Positions 13,624-20,923 of a DNA stretch of 32,209 nt are shown here, in pieces. Numbering within the stretch: position 1 is the first letter of the stretch; every line of letters starts with the position of its first letter. The translations under genes and the position numbers were made by a program. The notes beneath the pieces were generated by a model. The model was not told the origin of the DNA, searched no databases, and was given only the letters and a program-made list of their open reading frames with translations. This DNA is from an uncultured bacterium (lineage in GTDB: Bacteria > Patescibacteriota > Minisyncoccia > Phycocordibacterales > UBA9973): assembly GCA_903907175.1 (NCBI GenBank), contig CAIVNB010000066.1:1-32209 (forward strand). The letters are read 5' to 3'.

Positions 13624-15375
13624 ATGAATTCAGAAATTAGGAATTGTCAAAACTGCAGAAGGGATTTCGCTATAGAAGCTGAGGATTTTAATTTTTATGA
13701 AAAAATAAAAGTTCCACCACCGACTTTTTGTCCTGGTTGTCGTCTCCAGAGGCGTCTTGCATCTTACAATATTCGTACTTTATATAAAAGAAATTGTGAT
13801 AAATGCGGGGATTCAATGATTTCAATATATGCACCAGAATCTAAATGTATTGTTTATTGTACAAAGTGTTATTTCAATGATGACTGGGATCCAATGAGTT
13901 ACGGTAGAGATGTAGATTTTTTGAAACCTTTCTTGCAACAATTTCATGAATTGCGTATGGATATTCCTCAAATGCATATAAGGCATTCAAATAATAATGG
14001 TCCTAGTTGTGAATATGCTAATTCAACCTCGCATTCTTCTCATGCTTATCTTTCATATAATGTAGTTAAGTCTGACTATATTTATTATAGTTATCTAGTA
14101 AATAAAGAAAATAAAATGTGTGCCGATTCTTTTAATATAAAGAAAAATGAACTTGGATATGAACTAGTAAATTCTAATTTTAATTATAAAAGTATTTTTC
14201 TCACAGACTCGGAACAATGCGCTGACTCCTCGTTTTTGTTCAATTGCTCTAACTGCCTAAATTGTTTTATGTGCACGAATTTACGTAATAAAAATTATTG
14301 TTTTAGAAATGAACAACTCCCTAGAGAAGAATATTTAAAGAAATTTTTAGAGCTTGAAATGGGTAATGTTGATAACTTTGAAAATTTAAAAAAAGAATAT
14401 GAGGAAATATGTGCAAGGTCAATCCATTGCTATGCAAATATAATAAAATCTGAAGATTGTACTGGAAATTCGATTGAGAATTCAAAAAATGTTAAAGAGT
14501 CTTTTAATGTATGGGGTTGTGAAAATTTGAAGTTTTGTGCATTTTTGATGAATATTCATTCTGATGCATACGACATTACTGTAGCTGGTCGCGGAGAAAG
14601 ATCGTATGAACTTGTTACTAGCGGGGGTAATGGTGGCAATTTTGATTCAAAATTTTCACATCGTCTGCGTGGAGGGCATAACAATGAGTACTGTGATACT
14701 TGTAAAATTACAGATGATTTATTTGGATGTGTCGGGCTTTCTTCAAAGAATTATTGTATTTTGAATAAACAATATTCGAAAGAAGATTTTTTTATTTTAA
14801 AAGAAAAAATCATTGAACATATGAATACTATGCCCTATGTAGATAAAGTTGGGCGAGTATATAAGTACGGAGAATATTTCCCAATAGAGATTTCACAGGT
14901 TGCATATAACGAAACACTGGCTATAGAACAATTTCCATTAACAAAAGAAGAAGCATTGAGAGAGGGTTATGAGTGGCGAGATATCGAAAATAAAGAATAT
15001 AAAAATACAATTACTACTTCTGATTTACCAAAAAATATAAAGAATGTTTCTAATGATATTTTAAGTGAAACAATATTGTGTAGGCACGAAGCGAAGTGTT
15101 CACACCAATGTACAAAAAGTTATAGAATCATAGAAGAAGAATTAAATTTTTATAGACAAATGAATTTACCTCTACCAAGAGAATGTCCAAATTGTAGATA
15201 TTATAAAAGATTAGAAAGAACGAACCCTTGGAAACTATGGGACAGGAGGTGTATGTGTATTGATAAAAGTCATGAGCATACTTCTAGGTGCGAAAATAAT
15301 TTTAAAACAAATTATTCGCCCGATCGTCAAGAGATTGTCTATTGTAAAAAATGTTACCAGAAAGATATATATTAA
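13624..15375 (+). CDS. Cys-rich zinc-ribbon/repeat protein, paralog 3
   Basis: A 583-residue third member of the family seen at 7096 and 8769. The N-terminal ribbon (NCQNC, then FYEKIKVPPPTFCPGCR) is followed by a second (CDKCGDS...YCTKCY). The solenoid has SEDCTGNS-like and NCLNCFMCTNLRNKNYC blocks, and ends in the KNYCILNKQYSKED block. The C-terminal ribbon is expanded: extra Cys/His residues (CRHEAKCSHQC and RCMCIDKSHEH) lengthen it compared with its paralogs. The ATG at 13624 is preferred over 13609, which lies inside the upstream gene. It sits between two different S51-type genes, 4 nt after one and 22 nt before the other. Function unknown. Confidence 0.85.
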   Translation: MNSEIRNCQNCRRDFAIEAEDFNFYEKIKVPPPTFCPGCRLQRRLASYNIRTLYKRNCDKCGDSMISIYAPESKCIVYCTKCYFNDDWDPMSYGRDVDFLKPFLQQFHELRMDIPQMHIRHSNNNGPSCEYANSTSHSSHAYLSYNVVKSDYIYYSYLVNKENKMCADSFNIKKNELGYELVNSNFNYKSIFLTDSEQCADSSFLFNCSNCLNCFMCTNLRNKNYCFRNEQLPREEYLKKFLELEMGNVDNFENLKKEYEEICARSIHCYANIIKSEDCTGNSIENSKNVKESFNVWGCENLKFCAFLMNIHSDAYDITVAGRGERSYELVTSGGNGGNFDSKFSHRLRGGHNNEYCDTCKITDDLFGCVGLSSKNYCILNKQYSKEDFFILKEKIIEHMNTMPYVDKVGRVYKYGEYFPIEISQVAYNETLAIEQFPLTKEEALREGYEWRDIENKEYKNTITTSDLPKNIKNVSNDILSETILCRHEAKCSHQCTKSYRIIEEELNFYRQMNLPLPRECPNCRYYKRLERTNPWKLWDRRCMCIDKSHEHTSRCENNFKTNYSPDRQEIVYCKKCYQKDIY

Positions 15376-15397
15376 TTTAAATAGTTAAGATAAATTT

Positions 15398-16027
15398 ATG
15401 AAACTAATTTTAGCGTCAAAGGAAAAGTTTTTATTAGAAAGAGGATATGATCTTTTGGGTATGCTGAGAAAAGATTTAAAAATTGGACTGATTACTACTG
15501 CGGTAAAGGTATCAGATGAGCAATATATAAAATACATGAAAGAGTATATAGAATTAATGAAATCGTCCGGGATAGATTTTAAAGAGTTTGATATAGATGG
15601 AAAAAAAGAAAAAGATATTCGTGAATTTTTTATAGATAGAAATGTTGTGCAGGTTAGTGGAGGTAGTCCTTTTTTCTTATTAAAAAAAGTTAGAGAGTCT
15701 CGATTTGATGTTGTTTTGAAAGACCTTATAAAAGAAGGATACCCTTATGTTGGATGTAGTTCTGGTTCACATTTAATGACTCCAAGTATGGAAGTTGGAG
15801 GATGGAAAGTTGGCAGAAATAAATTTGGAGTTGAAGATTTAACCACATTAGGATATGTACCTTTTTTAATAAAATCTCATTACACCGATGACAAAAAAGA
15901 AGAAGTTGTAGAAAAAATGAAAACATTAAAATATCCACTTAGGGTATTAAAAGATAATCAATGTTTTTTAGTTGAGGACGGTAAGGTTACTTTCTTTGGG
16001 GATGAAAAAGAAACGATTTTAGAATAG
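15398..16027 (+). CDS. Peptidase S51 / type-1 GATase-like protein
   Basis: A 209-residue protein with the S51 arrangement: QVSGGSPFFLL (85-95) and GCSSGSHLMTP (119-129), whose G-x-S-x-G places the likely nucleophile at Ser121. KSHYTDDK later supplies a possible His. Sequence differs clearly from the S51 gene at 13041, so this is not a recent duplicate. No signal peptide. Substrate unknown. It lies between the third Cys-rich gene and murC in the same direction, likely one operon; an AT-rich upstream region without SD precedes the ATG. Confidence 0.75.
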   Translation: MKLILASKEKFLLERGYDLLGMLRKDLKIGLITTAVKVSDEQYIKYMKEYIELMKSSGIDFKEFDIDGKKEKDIREFFIDRNVVQVSGGSPFFLLKKVRESRFDVVLKDLIKEGYPYVGCSSGSHLMTPSMEVGGWKVGRNKFGVEDLTTLGYVPFLIKSHYTDDKKEEVVEKMKTLKYPLRVLKDNQCFLVEDGKVTFFGDEKETILE

Positions 16028-16036
16028 AATGGTTAT

Positions 16037-17281
16037 ATGGAATTAGATCTTAACAAAATTAGAAAGGCATATTTCATCGGAATCGGGGGGATTGGGATTT
16101 CGGCTCTCGCAAAATGGGCAAGAGCTCGTGGTTTGGAGGTTTCAGGGGTGAACGACGAAGAAGGTAAGACGATTGATTCATTAAAAGAAGCGGGGATTGA
16201 AATAGTTTTTAAAAAAGATTATAAGGTTTTACCAGAGGCTGATATTTATGTTTATTCAGATGCATGGCTCAATAGAGGGCCTGAAATTTTAGAAAGTGCA
16301 AAAGCTACAGATAAAATAGTTTTAAGTTATGCTGAAGCCCTTGGAGTTTTTTCTAAAGATTATAAAACTATCGCAATTTCTGGCACGCATGGTAAGACTA
16401 CCACAACAGCAATGGTTGCGGATATTTTAATTGATGCGGGGTTAGATCCGACGGTATTAGTGGGTTCATTTGTCAAAAAGTTTGGTTCAAATTTCAGAGC
16501 TGGCAAAAGTAAATACTTGGTGGTAGAAGCTGATGAATACAACAGGCATATGCTCGAGCTTCATCCATACATTGGGGCGATAACGAACATGGAGGCAGAT
16601 CATTTGGATTGTTATAAAGACTTAGATGATATCAAAAGTGCTTTTGGCCAGTTTCTATCTCAAAGTGAACACAAAATTACAGATTACGAAAAGTATCTAG
16701 AAAAAGTGTCAAAGCTTTCTGTCCCTGGTGAGCACAATCGACAAAATGCAGCACTTGCTATGGCGATAGCTCTAACGCTAGGAATAGATGAGAATGTGGC
16801 GAAGAAATCACTTGAGAATTTCCAAGGTACTTGGCGCAGGCTTGAAAAAAGGGGAGTAACGGAAGCTGGAACTATTATCTATGACGATTACGCTCATCAT
16901 CCGACTGAGGTTAAGGCAAGCATTGAAGCATTGAGAGGTCTTTACCCAATAAGTAGCAAGAAAATAACTATAGTTTTTCAACCCCACCTATACAGTAGGA
17001 CAAAAGCCCTATTTGATGACTTTGCCAAGGCTTTTCACGGGGCAGATAAGATAGTCCTTTTGCCTATATATTTTGCCAGAGAAGACCAGGACGACAGTAT
17101 CTCAAGTGGCAAGCTTGCCGAAGCAATATGTGAAAATGGGGATAAAGCCATAGCTTTTACTGATTTTGACCTAGCTGAAGAGTACCTTAAAGGTCAGACT
17201 TTCGGCAAAAACGACATTTTTGTGACCATGGGAGCTGGGGAGGCGTACAAAGTTGCCGATAAAGTTTTCCACTTTAGCTAA
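16037..17281 (+). CDS. murC: UDP-N-acetylmuramate--L-alanine ligase (short MurC)
   Basis: MurC attaches L-Ala to UDP-MurNAc, the first step of stem-peptide assembly. Motifs are GIGGIGISALA (15-25), P-loop SGTHGKTTT (115-123), EADE (164-167), TNMEADHLD (183-191), PGEHNRQNAA, YDDYAHHPTEV and FQPHLYSRT. At 414 residues it is about 50-60 shorter than typical MurC. The gap lies between FLSQSEHK (about 206-213) and VPGEHN (229-234), where the central domain normally has several more strands. It closes the murD-murC unit. The alternative Mpl is less likely because the EADE region lacks the Mpl-type sequence. Confidence 0.93.
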   Translation: MELDLNKIRKAYFIGIGGIGISALAKWARARGLEVSGVNDEEGKTIDSLKEAGIEIVFKKDYKVLPEADIYVYSDAWLNRGPEILESAKATDKIVLSYAEALGVFSKDYKTIAISGTHGKTTTTAMVADILIDAGLDPTVLVGSFVKKFGSNFRAGKSKYLVVEADEYNRHMLELHPYIGAITNMEADHLDCYKDLDDIKSAFGQFLSQSEHKITDYEKYLEKVSKLSVPGEHNRQNAALAMAIALTLGIDENVAKKSLENFQGTWRRLEKRGVTEAGTIIYDDYAHHPTEVKASIEALRGLYPISSKKITIVFQPHLYSRTKALFDDFAKAFHGADKIVLLPIYFAREDQDDSISSGKLAEAICENGDKAIAFTDFDLAEEYLKGQTFGKNDIFVTMGAGEAYKVADKVFHFS

Positions 17282-17515
17282 ATTACCCATATTTTAGCCT
17301 TATTTGTCAATGGGTACTATGTAAAATATCCTTATTTTACAACGTATTTTCGATTTGACATCCTCTAAAATTGTTGTTTAACCATTGACTTTTGTTGCTC
17401 AACATGATAGTATATTAGAGTATCCTTAATTAATAGCTTTTTAGCTTAATAAATATGGATATATTCTTCTAGTTGTAGCTTACAGATATAGGTTTGCGGA
17501 GCAAAACCGCCCGAT
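17282..17515 (+). promoter_or_regulatory. Intergenic region with strong promoter and hairpins
   Basis: The best promoter is TTGACT (17395-17400), 17 nt, TAGTAT (17418-17423) with TGA before it (extended -10); start near 17430, leader about 86 nt. An upstream TTGACA (17355-17360) lacks a good -10. Hairpins: TACCCAT/ATGGGTA (17284-17316, long loop), GTAAAATA/TATTTTAC (17321-17340), and a GC hairpin in the leader around GGTTTGC...GCAAAACC just before the ATG. No convincing terminator for murC was found. Confidence 0.7.
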
Positions 17516-18145
17516 ATGGAAAATAAAAAATTGATACGGTTTGTGGAATCTTTTGTTTTACTACCAATCATGACAATAGCGATGCCTTTGGGAAGTCTCC
17601 CAAAAGACAGTGTAAACGTTGTCGTGGCCCCACAATCTGTGTTATCACAAAAACAAAATATTAGGGCTTCAAGTTTATTGGCTTTTAACCAAGCTATGGA
17701 CGAAAAAGCTAATCTTTTAAAGATTAAAGCGGATGCTATTGATGCTTATTTCAAAGATCACGATATGCCACTTTTGGGTACAGGCATGAAAATGGTCAAA
17801 GAGGCCGAGGCAAATGACCTCGATTGGCGTCTTGTTGCCGCGATTGCTATCCGAGAGTCAACAGGAGGTAAGTTTGATTGTAAAAAAGTTGAAAACAACC
17901 CTTTTGGCTGGGGTTCTTGTAAGATTGGGTTTAAGTCTGTCGATGAAGCTATTGAAAAGGTGGCAAAGCATTTAGGTGGGAATATGGAGAGTACTGCACA
18001 CCACTATGCTGATAAAAATACTGAACAAATCCTTAAAATTTACAATCCACCATCTATAGTCAAAAACTATGCAAAACAAGTGATTTCAATAATGAATGAA
18101 ATAGGGGATGAAGATATAGCATTAACCCAAGAGGCGAATACGTAA
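17516..18145 (+). CDS. Secreted glucosaminidase/lysozyme-like cell-wall hydrolase
   Basis: A 209-residue protein with a hydrophobic N-terminus (about 7-28) acting as signal peptide or anchor. The domain at about 85-200 resembles the FlgJ/LytG-type glucosaminidase fold: AIAIRESTGGK with a candidate catalytic Glu114, then NNPFGWG, a SVDEAIEKVAKHLG helix, and ADKNTEQILKIYNPP before a terminal helix. Such enzymes cut glycan strands of peptidoglycan outside the membrane. It has its own strong promoter and a terminator, so it is a single-gene unit beside murC. The leader ends in a GC hairpin next to the ATG, which could limit initiation. Confidence 0.82.
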   Translation: MENKKLIRFVESFVLLPIMTIAMPLGSLPKDSVNVVVAPQSVLSQKQNIRASSLLAFNQAMDEKANLLKIKADAIDAYFKDHDMPLLGTGMKMVKEAEANDLDWRLVAAIAIRESTGGKFDCKKVENNPFGWGSCKIGFKSVDEAIEKVAKHLGGNMESTAHHYADKNTEQILKIYNPPSIVKNYAKQVISIMNEIGDEDIALTQEANT

Positions 18146-18166
18146 AAATACTATTTTAAATAAACA

Positions 18167-18198
18167 CAAAAGCCCCCGCCTTACGGCGGGGGCTTTTT
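18167..18198 (+). terminator. Strong terminator, possibly bidirectional
   Basis: AAAAGCCCCCGCC (18168-18180) pairs with GGCGGGGGCTTTT (18185-18197) around TTAC. A and T runs on both sides let it end both the glucosaminidase gene and the convergent S1 gene. Confidence 0.95.
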
Positions 18199-18219
18199 AA
18201 GTTCTTGATTCTTATCTTC

Positions 18220-19308
18220 TTACTCTAGGTGTATCAAAGTCATCTTATGACTCTTTGGTTCAAATAGAGTGATTTGGAAATTGTATTTCTTTCCAAGTTC
18301 CAATTTTTCACGGAGTTTTGATTCAGAAGGGAAAGTAGAGTTGTGTACAAGTCCGGCTACTCCTTCTTTGATAGATACGAGAGCACCATGTTTATTGTAT
18401 TTTATGACTACACCTTCGATAATATCTCCCTTTTTCAATTTCCCTTCAAACTCCTTCCAAGGATTTTCTTTTAAAGCTTTGATTGAAAGAGATATTTTGC
18501 CATCTTTAATTTCAATGATTTTTGCCTTTACTTGATCTCCAATCTTAAACATTGAACGTGGATCTTCTACAAGCCCCCAATCAAGTTCTGATATGTGCAC
18601 AAGGCCTTCGAGTCCGTCTTCTAATTTCAAGAACATACCGAAGTCAACGATTCCTGCGATTACGCAAGTCATATCATCACCGACATTATATTTACTCAAT
18701 ATTTCTTTTTTTTCTTCAGGGTTATTGTCTTTTTCAGAAAAGATTAATTTACCTTCTTTTGGAAGAGTTGAAATAATTGTGACGGAAATTTTCTGACCAA
18801 CAAGTTTCTTCAATTCTTTTAATATTTTATCTTTATCAGAATCTTCTACTCGAGGGTAGTGATCACTCTTAAGCTGAGAAGCTGGCAAAAACCCTTGTAT
18901 TCCTTGCCAATCTAGGATTAAACCACCTTTATTTGCCTCCTTTATTTCCAAATCCATTACAGTCTTTGACTTGATTGCCTTTTCAGCTTCACTCCATATT
19001 AGAGCTTGTTTTGCTTCTCGGAGAGACAATTCTACATAGCCGTCTTCATTTTCTGCTTCGACAACTTTTGCTTTTATAATGTCGCCGATAGCTATTTTTT
19101 TAATAATGTCTTTAGCATTAATAAATTCTTTTCCGTAAATAATACCAGTTCCAAATGGTGATAAATCAACGAAAACAGATGACTTTTTCACCAAAATAAC
19201 TGGTCCTTCAACTAACGATTCTATTGCTGGCTTACTTTTACTTCGGTCAGTTATAGACTTCAAAACTAGATTCACATTTTCTTCTTTTATAATTTCTACT
19301 TTTTTCAT
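18220..19308 (-). CDS. rpsA: Ribosomal protein S1, four-domain
   Basis: S1 holds mRNA on the 30S subunit and helps unfold structured or SD-less leaders. The 362 residues contain four OB-type S1 repeats at roughly 30-105, 118-190, 210-280 and 295-362. The third and fourth are the most typical, with GLEGLVHISELDW and GVAGLVHNS. E. coli S1 has six repeats; shorter four-repeat forms occur in many lineages. The gene is alone on the minus strand with a leader of about 140 nt rich in hairpins, which could serve autoregulation. Given the lack of anti-SD in the 16S rRNA, S1-mediated binding may matter more than usual here; that is inference. Confidence 0.93.
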   Translation of the reverse strand: MKKVEIIKEENVNLVLKSITDRSKSKPAIESLVEGPVILVKKSSVFVDLSPFGTGIIYGKEFINAKDIIKKIAIGDIIKAKVVEAENEDGYVELSLREAKQALIWSEAEKAIKSKTVMDLEIKEANKGGLILDWQGIQGFLPASQLKSDHYPRVEDSDKDKILKELKKLVGQKISVTIISTLPKEGKLIFSEKDNNPEEKKEILSKYNVGDDMTCVIAGIVDFGMFLKLEDGLEGLVHISELDWGLVEDPRSMFKIGDQVKAKIIEIKDGKISLSIKALKENPWKEFEGKLKKGDIIEGVVIKYNKHGALVSIKEGVAGLVHNSTFPSESKLREKLELGKKYNFQITLFEPKSHKMTLIHLE

Positions 19309-19462
19309 AATATTTCTTAAACAAAAATATCCGCATCAAAGCGGACATAAGGCTTAGGTTCTAATTAGGCGTTTCGGCTTCATTAGGGTTATCCCAAATC
19401 CTGCTTTTAATATATCACTTCCGCCAGAGGCGGATCAGCCTTTGGCTGAAACATTTCTTATA
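19309..19462 (-). promoter_or_regulatory. S1 promoter and structured leader
   Basis: On the minus strand TATAAG (19462-19457) is the best -10, so transcription would start near 19450. The leader contains TCCGC/GCGGA (19330-19345), TCCGCC/GGCGGA (19420-19434) and CAGCC/GGCTG (19436-19448). The last two palindromes look like a small repeated element of the kind scattered in Parcubacteria genomes; repetition elsewhere was not tested. Confidence 0.5.
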
Positions 19463-19497
19463 CTACTACAACTCCCCAAAAATGCAAGTAAAATTAG

Positions 19498-19526
19498 AAA
19501 CGACTAAATCTTGCCTAGTCGTTTTG
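19498..19526. other. Inverted repeat between divergent promoters
   Basis: AAACGACTA and TAGTCGTTT (about 19499-19524) form a 9-bp stem in the divergent S1/19593 intergenic region, followed by a TTTTG on the plus strand. It may be a terminator-like or operator element. Confidence 0.4.
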
Positions 19527-19556
19527 TTGACAAAAGGTGTCGGGAGAGGGTATTAT
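19527..19556 (+). promoter_or_regulatory. Promoter of the 19593 gene
   Basis: Perfect -35 TTGACA (19527-19532) and TATTAT (19551-19556) are separated by 18 nt. The expected start near 19563 gives a leader of about 30 nt. Confidence 0.75.
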
Positions 19557-19592
19557 TTGGGTATTAATAATTTAATTAAAAAATAAAAATAT

Positions 19593-19862
19593 ATGGTATT
19601 TAACCCAAATCAAGCTCCCAAAACTGGAGTTAATAGTAGAGAAGAAAATAACTATTGGGAAAACGCGAATGAACCTAATAAAATGATACGAAACGAGGCA
19701 TTAAAAATCCTTGAAGAGTCTGGAAAGAAAGCAGCCATTGATTATGTCGTAAGTTTGAGTGGAAAGTATTCTATGGATAGGGATGATTCCCTTGAACCTT
19801 TTTTGACAAGGCTCCACAATGAAATTCAAATAAAAGCTATAGATAAGTCTACGAAAAAATAA
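19593..19862 (+). CDS. Hypothetical 89-residue protein
   Basis: A small charged soluble protein with an Asn-rich N-terminus and a helical core (about 33-60), not recognised. It has no signal peptide, membrane helix or Cys. A clear promoter upstream and a terminator just after show that it is a separate transcription unit. The ATG follows an AT-rich run without SD. Confidence 0.65.
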   Translation: MVFNPNQAPKTGVNSREENNYWENANEPNKMIRNEALKILEESGKKAAIDYVVSLSGKYSMDRDDSLEPFLTRLHNEIQIKAIDKSTKK

Positions 19863-19890
19863 TATTATTTATATAACTTATAAAAATCTA

Positions 19891-19916
19891 AAAAATCCCC
19901 AAATTTGGGGATTTTT
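19891..19916 (+). terminator. Rho-independent, symmetric terminator
   Basis: AAAAATCCCC (19891-19900) pairs with GGGGATTTTT (19907-19916) around AAATTT; the T run continues beyond. Confidence 0.92.
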
Positions 19917-19938
19917 GTTTTGTTTTTCCCTAAAAATT

Positions 19939-19955
19939 TGGTATAATAGATACAA
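19939..19955 (+). promoter_or_regulatory. Extended -10 promoter of the MBL gene, leaderless
   Basis: TGGTATAAT (19939-19947) is a perfect extended -10. Its last base is 8 nt before the A of the ATG at 19955, so the mRNA should have no or a one-base leader. Confidence 0.7.
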
Positions 19956-20596
19956 TGATAATTACATATTTCGGGAAACAATTTTTTAAGATCACACAGG
20001 GTGATATGGCTGTCGCTTTCAACCCTGTCAGTAAAAACTCAAAATCAGGCATTTCTGCTCACTTTGGCGCCGATATTGGCCTTATTACTACCAATCATCC
20101 AGATTACAATGGCGTAGACCAATTATCTCACGGAGACAGGGTGCCTTTTATAATCTCAGGTCCTGGAGACTATGAAGTGAAAGAAATTTTTGTGAAAGGA
20201 GTAATGACAAAAGCTTTGATTGGGGGCAAAAAATATATAAATAGTATTTATTGTCTTACTGTTGATGGTATTGATATTACCTTTTTAGGGGCTTTGTCTG
20301 ATATAGAAATAGGAAAAGATGCGATTGAGGCGATAGAAGAACCAGATATTCTTTTTATCCCAGTTGGTGGAAAAGGTTCTAAAGAAAGTGGAATGCTTGA
20401 CGTAAAAGATTCTGCAAAACTAGCTTCTTCTCTTGAACCAAAAATGATTATTCCTATGGACTACGACGAAGCATCTCTAAAAGCATTTTTGAAAGAAATT
20501 GGAGAAGAAAAAGCAGAAGTTGTGGACAAACTCACGTTAAAGAGAAAAGATTTAGAAGGAAAGGAAAGTGAGGTCGTAGTATTAAAACCAATATAA
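19955..20596 (+). CDS. MBL-fold protein with degenerate metal site
   Basis: A 213-residue protein of the metallo-beta-lactamase fold, closest to the UlaG-like group. Early strands carry ITYFGKQFFKI. The metal motif normally read THxHxDH is TTNHPDY (45-51): only His48 and Asp50 remain, the other two ligands being Thr and Tyr. GPGDYEV at about 70 and a late PMDYDE segment are typical of this group. With half its first metal site gone, hydrolase activity is doubtful. It starts leaderless after a terminator. The downstream one-TM gene and gyrA follow on the same strand. Confidence 0.8.
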   Translation: MIITYFGKQFFKITQGDMAVAFNPVSKNSKSGISAHFGADIGLITTNHPDYNGVDQLSHGDRVPFIISGPGDYEVKEIFVKGVMTKALIGGKKYINSIYCLTVDGIDITFLGALSDIEIGKDAIEAIEEPDILFIPVGGKGSKESGMLDVKDSAKLASSLEPKMIIPMDYDEASLKAFLKEIGEEKAEVVDKLTLKRKDLEGKESEVVVLKPI

Positions 20597-20653
20597 TATT
20601 TTTAAAAATGACCCTTCAATAAAAATTCAGGGTCATGGTAAAAAAAATAAACC
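20593..20653 (+). promoter_or_regulatory. Internal promoter and hairpin leader before the 20654-gyrA unit
   Basis: TATAAT (20593-20598) overlaps the MBL stop, with expected start near 20605. The leader contains ATGACCCT (20608-20615) paired with AGGGTCAT (20629-20636). With no T run after it on this strand, it is a leader hairpin rather than a terminator. Confidence 0.5.
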
Positions 20654-20920
20654 ATGAGAAAAATAATTCATAGATTAAGAAATCGTCCAGAAGAAGAGAG
20701 AAGACATATTTTACATATTGCTATTTTTATCTTGGGTTTATTTATGGTATTACTTTGGACTTTTTCTTTAGGTAGGAGTGTTACAAGTAAAGATACAAAA
20801 GTGAAAATAGAACAAGATTTAAAACCATTTTCTGTATTAAAAGACAATTTGGTCGGAGGATACAATAGTATTAAAGGAACAGACTCTACAAATACTAACA
20901 ATAATGATACTACCCAGTAA
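20654..20920 (+). CDS. Hypothetical single-pass membrane protein
   Basis: An 88-residue protein with a basic N-terminus (MRKIIHRLRNRPEEERRH), one membrane helix at about 21-40, and an Asn/Thr-rich tail. The positive-inside rule puts the N-terminus in the cytoplasm and the tail outside. Family not recognised, though small proteins of this type are common beside CPR housekeeping genes. Its stop lies 3 nt before gyrA, so the two are co-transcribed. Confidence 0.65.
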   Translation: MRKIIHRLRNRPEEERRHILHIAIFILGLFMVLLWTFSLGRSVTSKDTKVKIEQDLKPFSVLKDNLVGGYNSIKGTDSTNTNNNDTTQ

Positions 20921-20923
20921 TAT

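Noticed and set aside
20608..20636. Terminator after the MBL gene
   Set aside because: On the plus strand no T run follows the hairpin, and a promoter lies before it.
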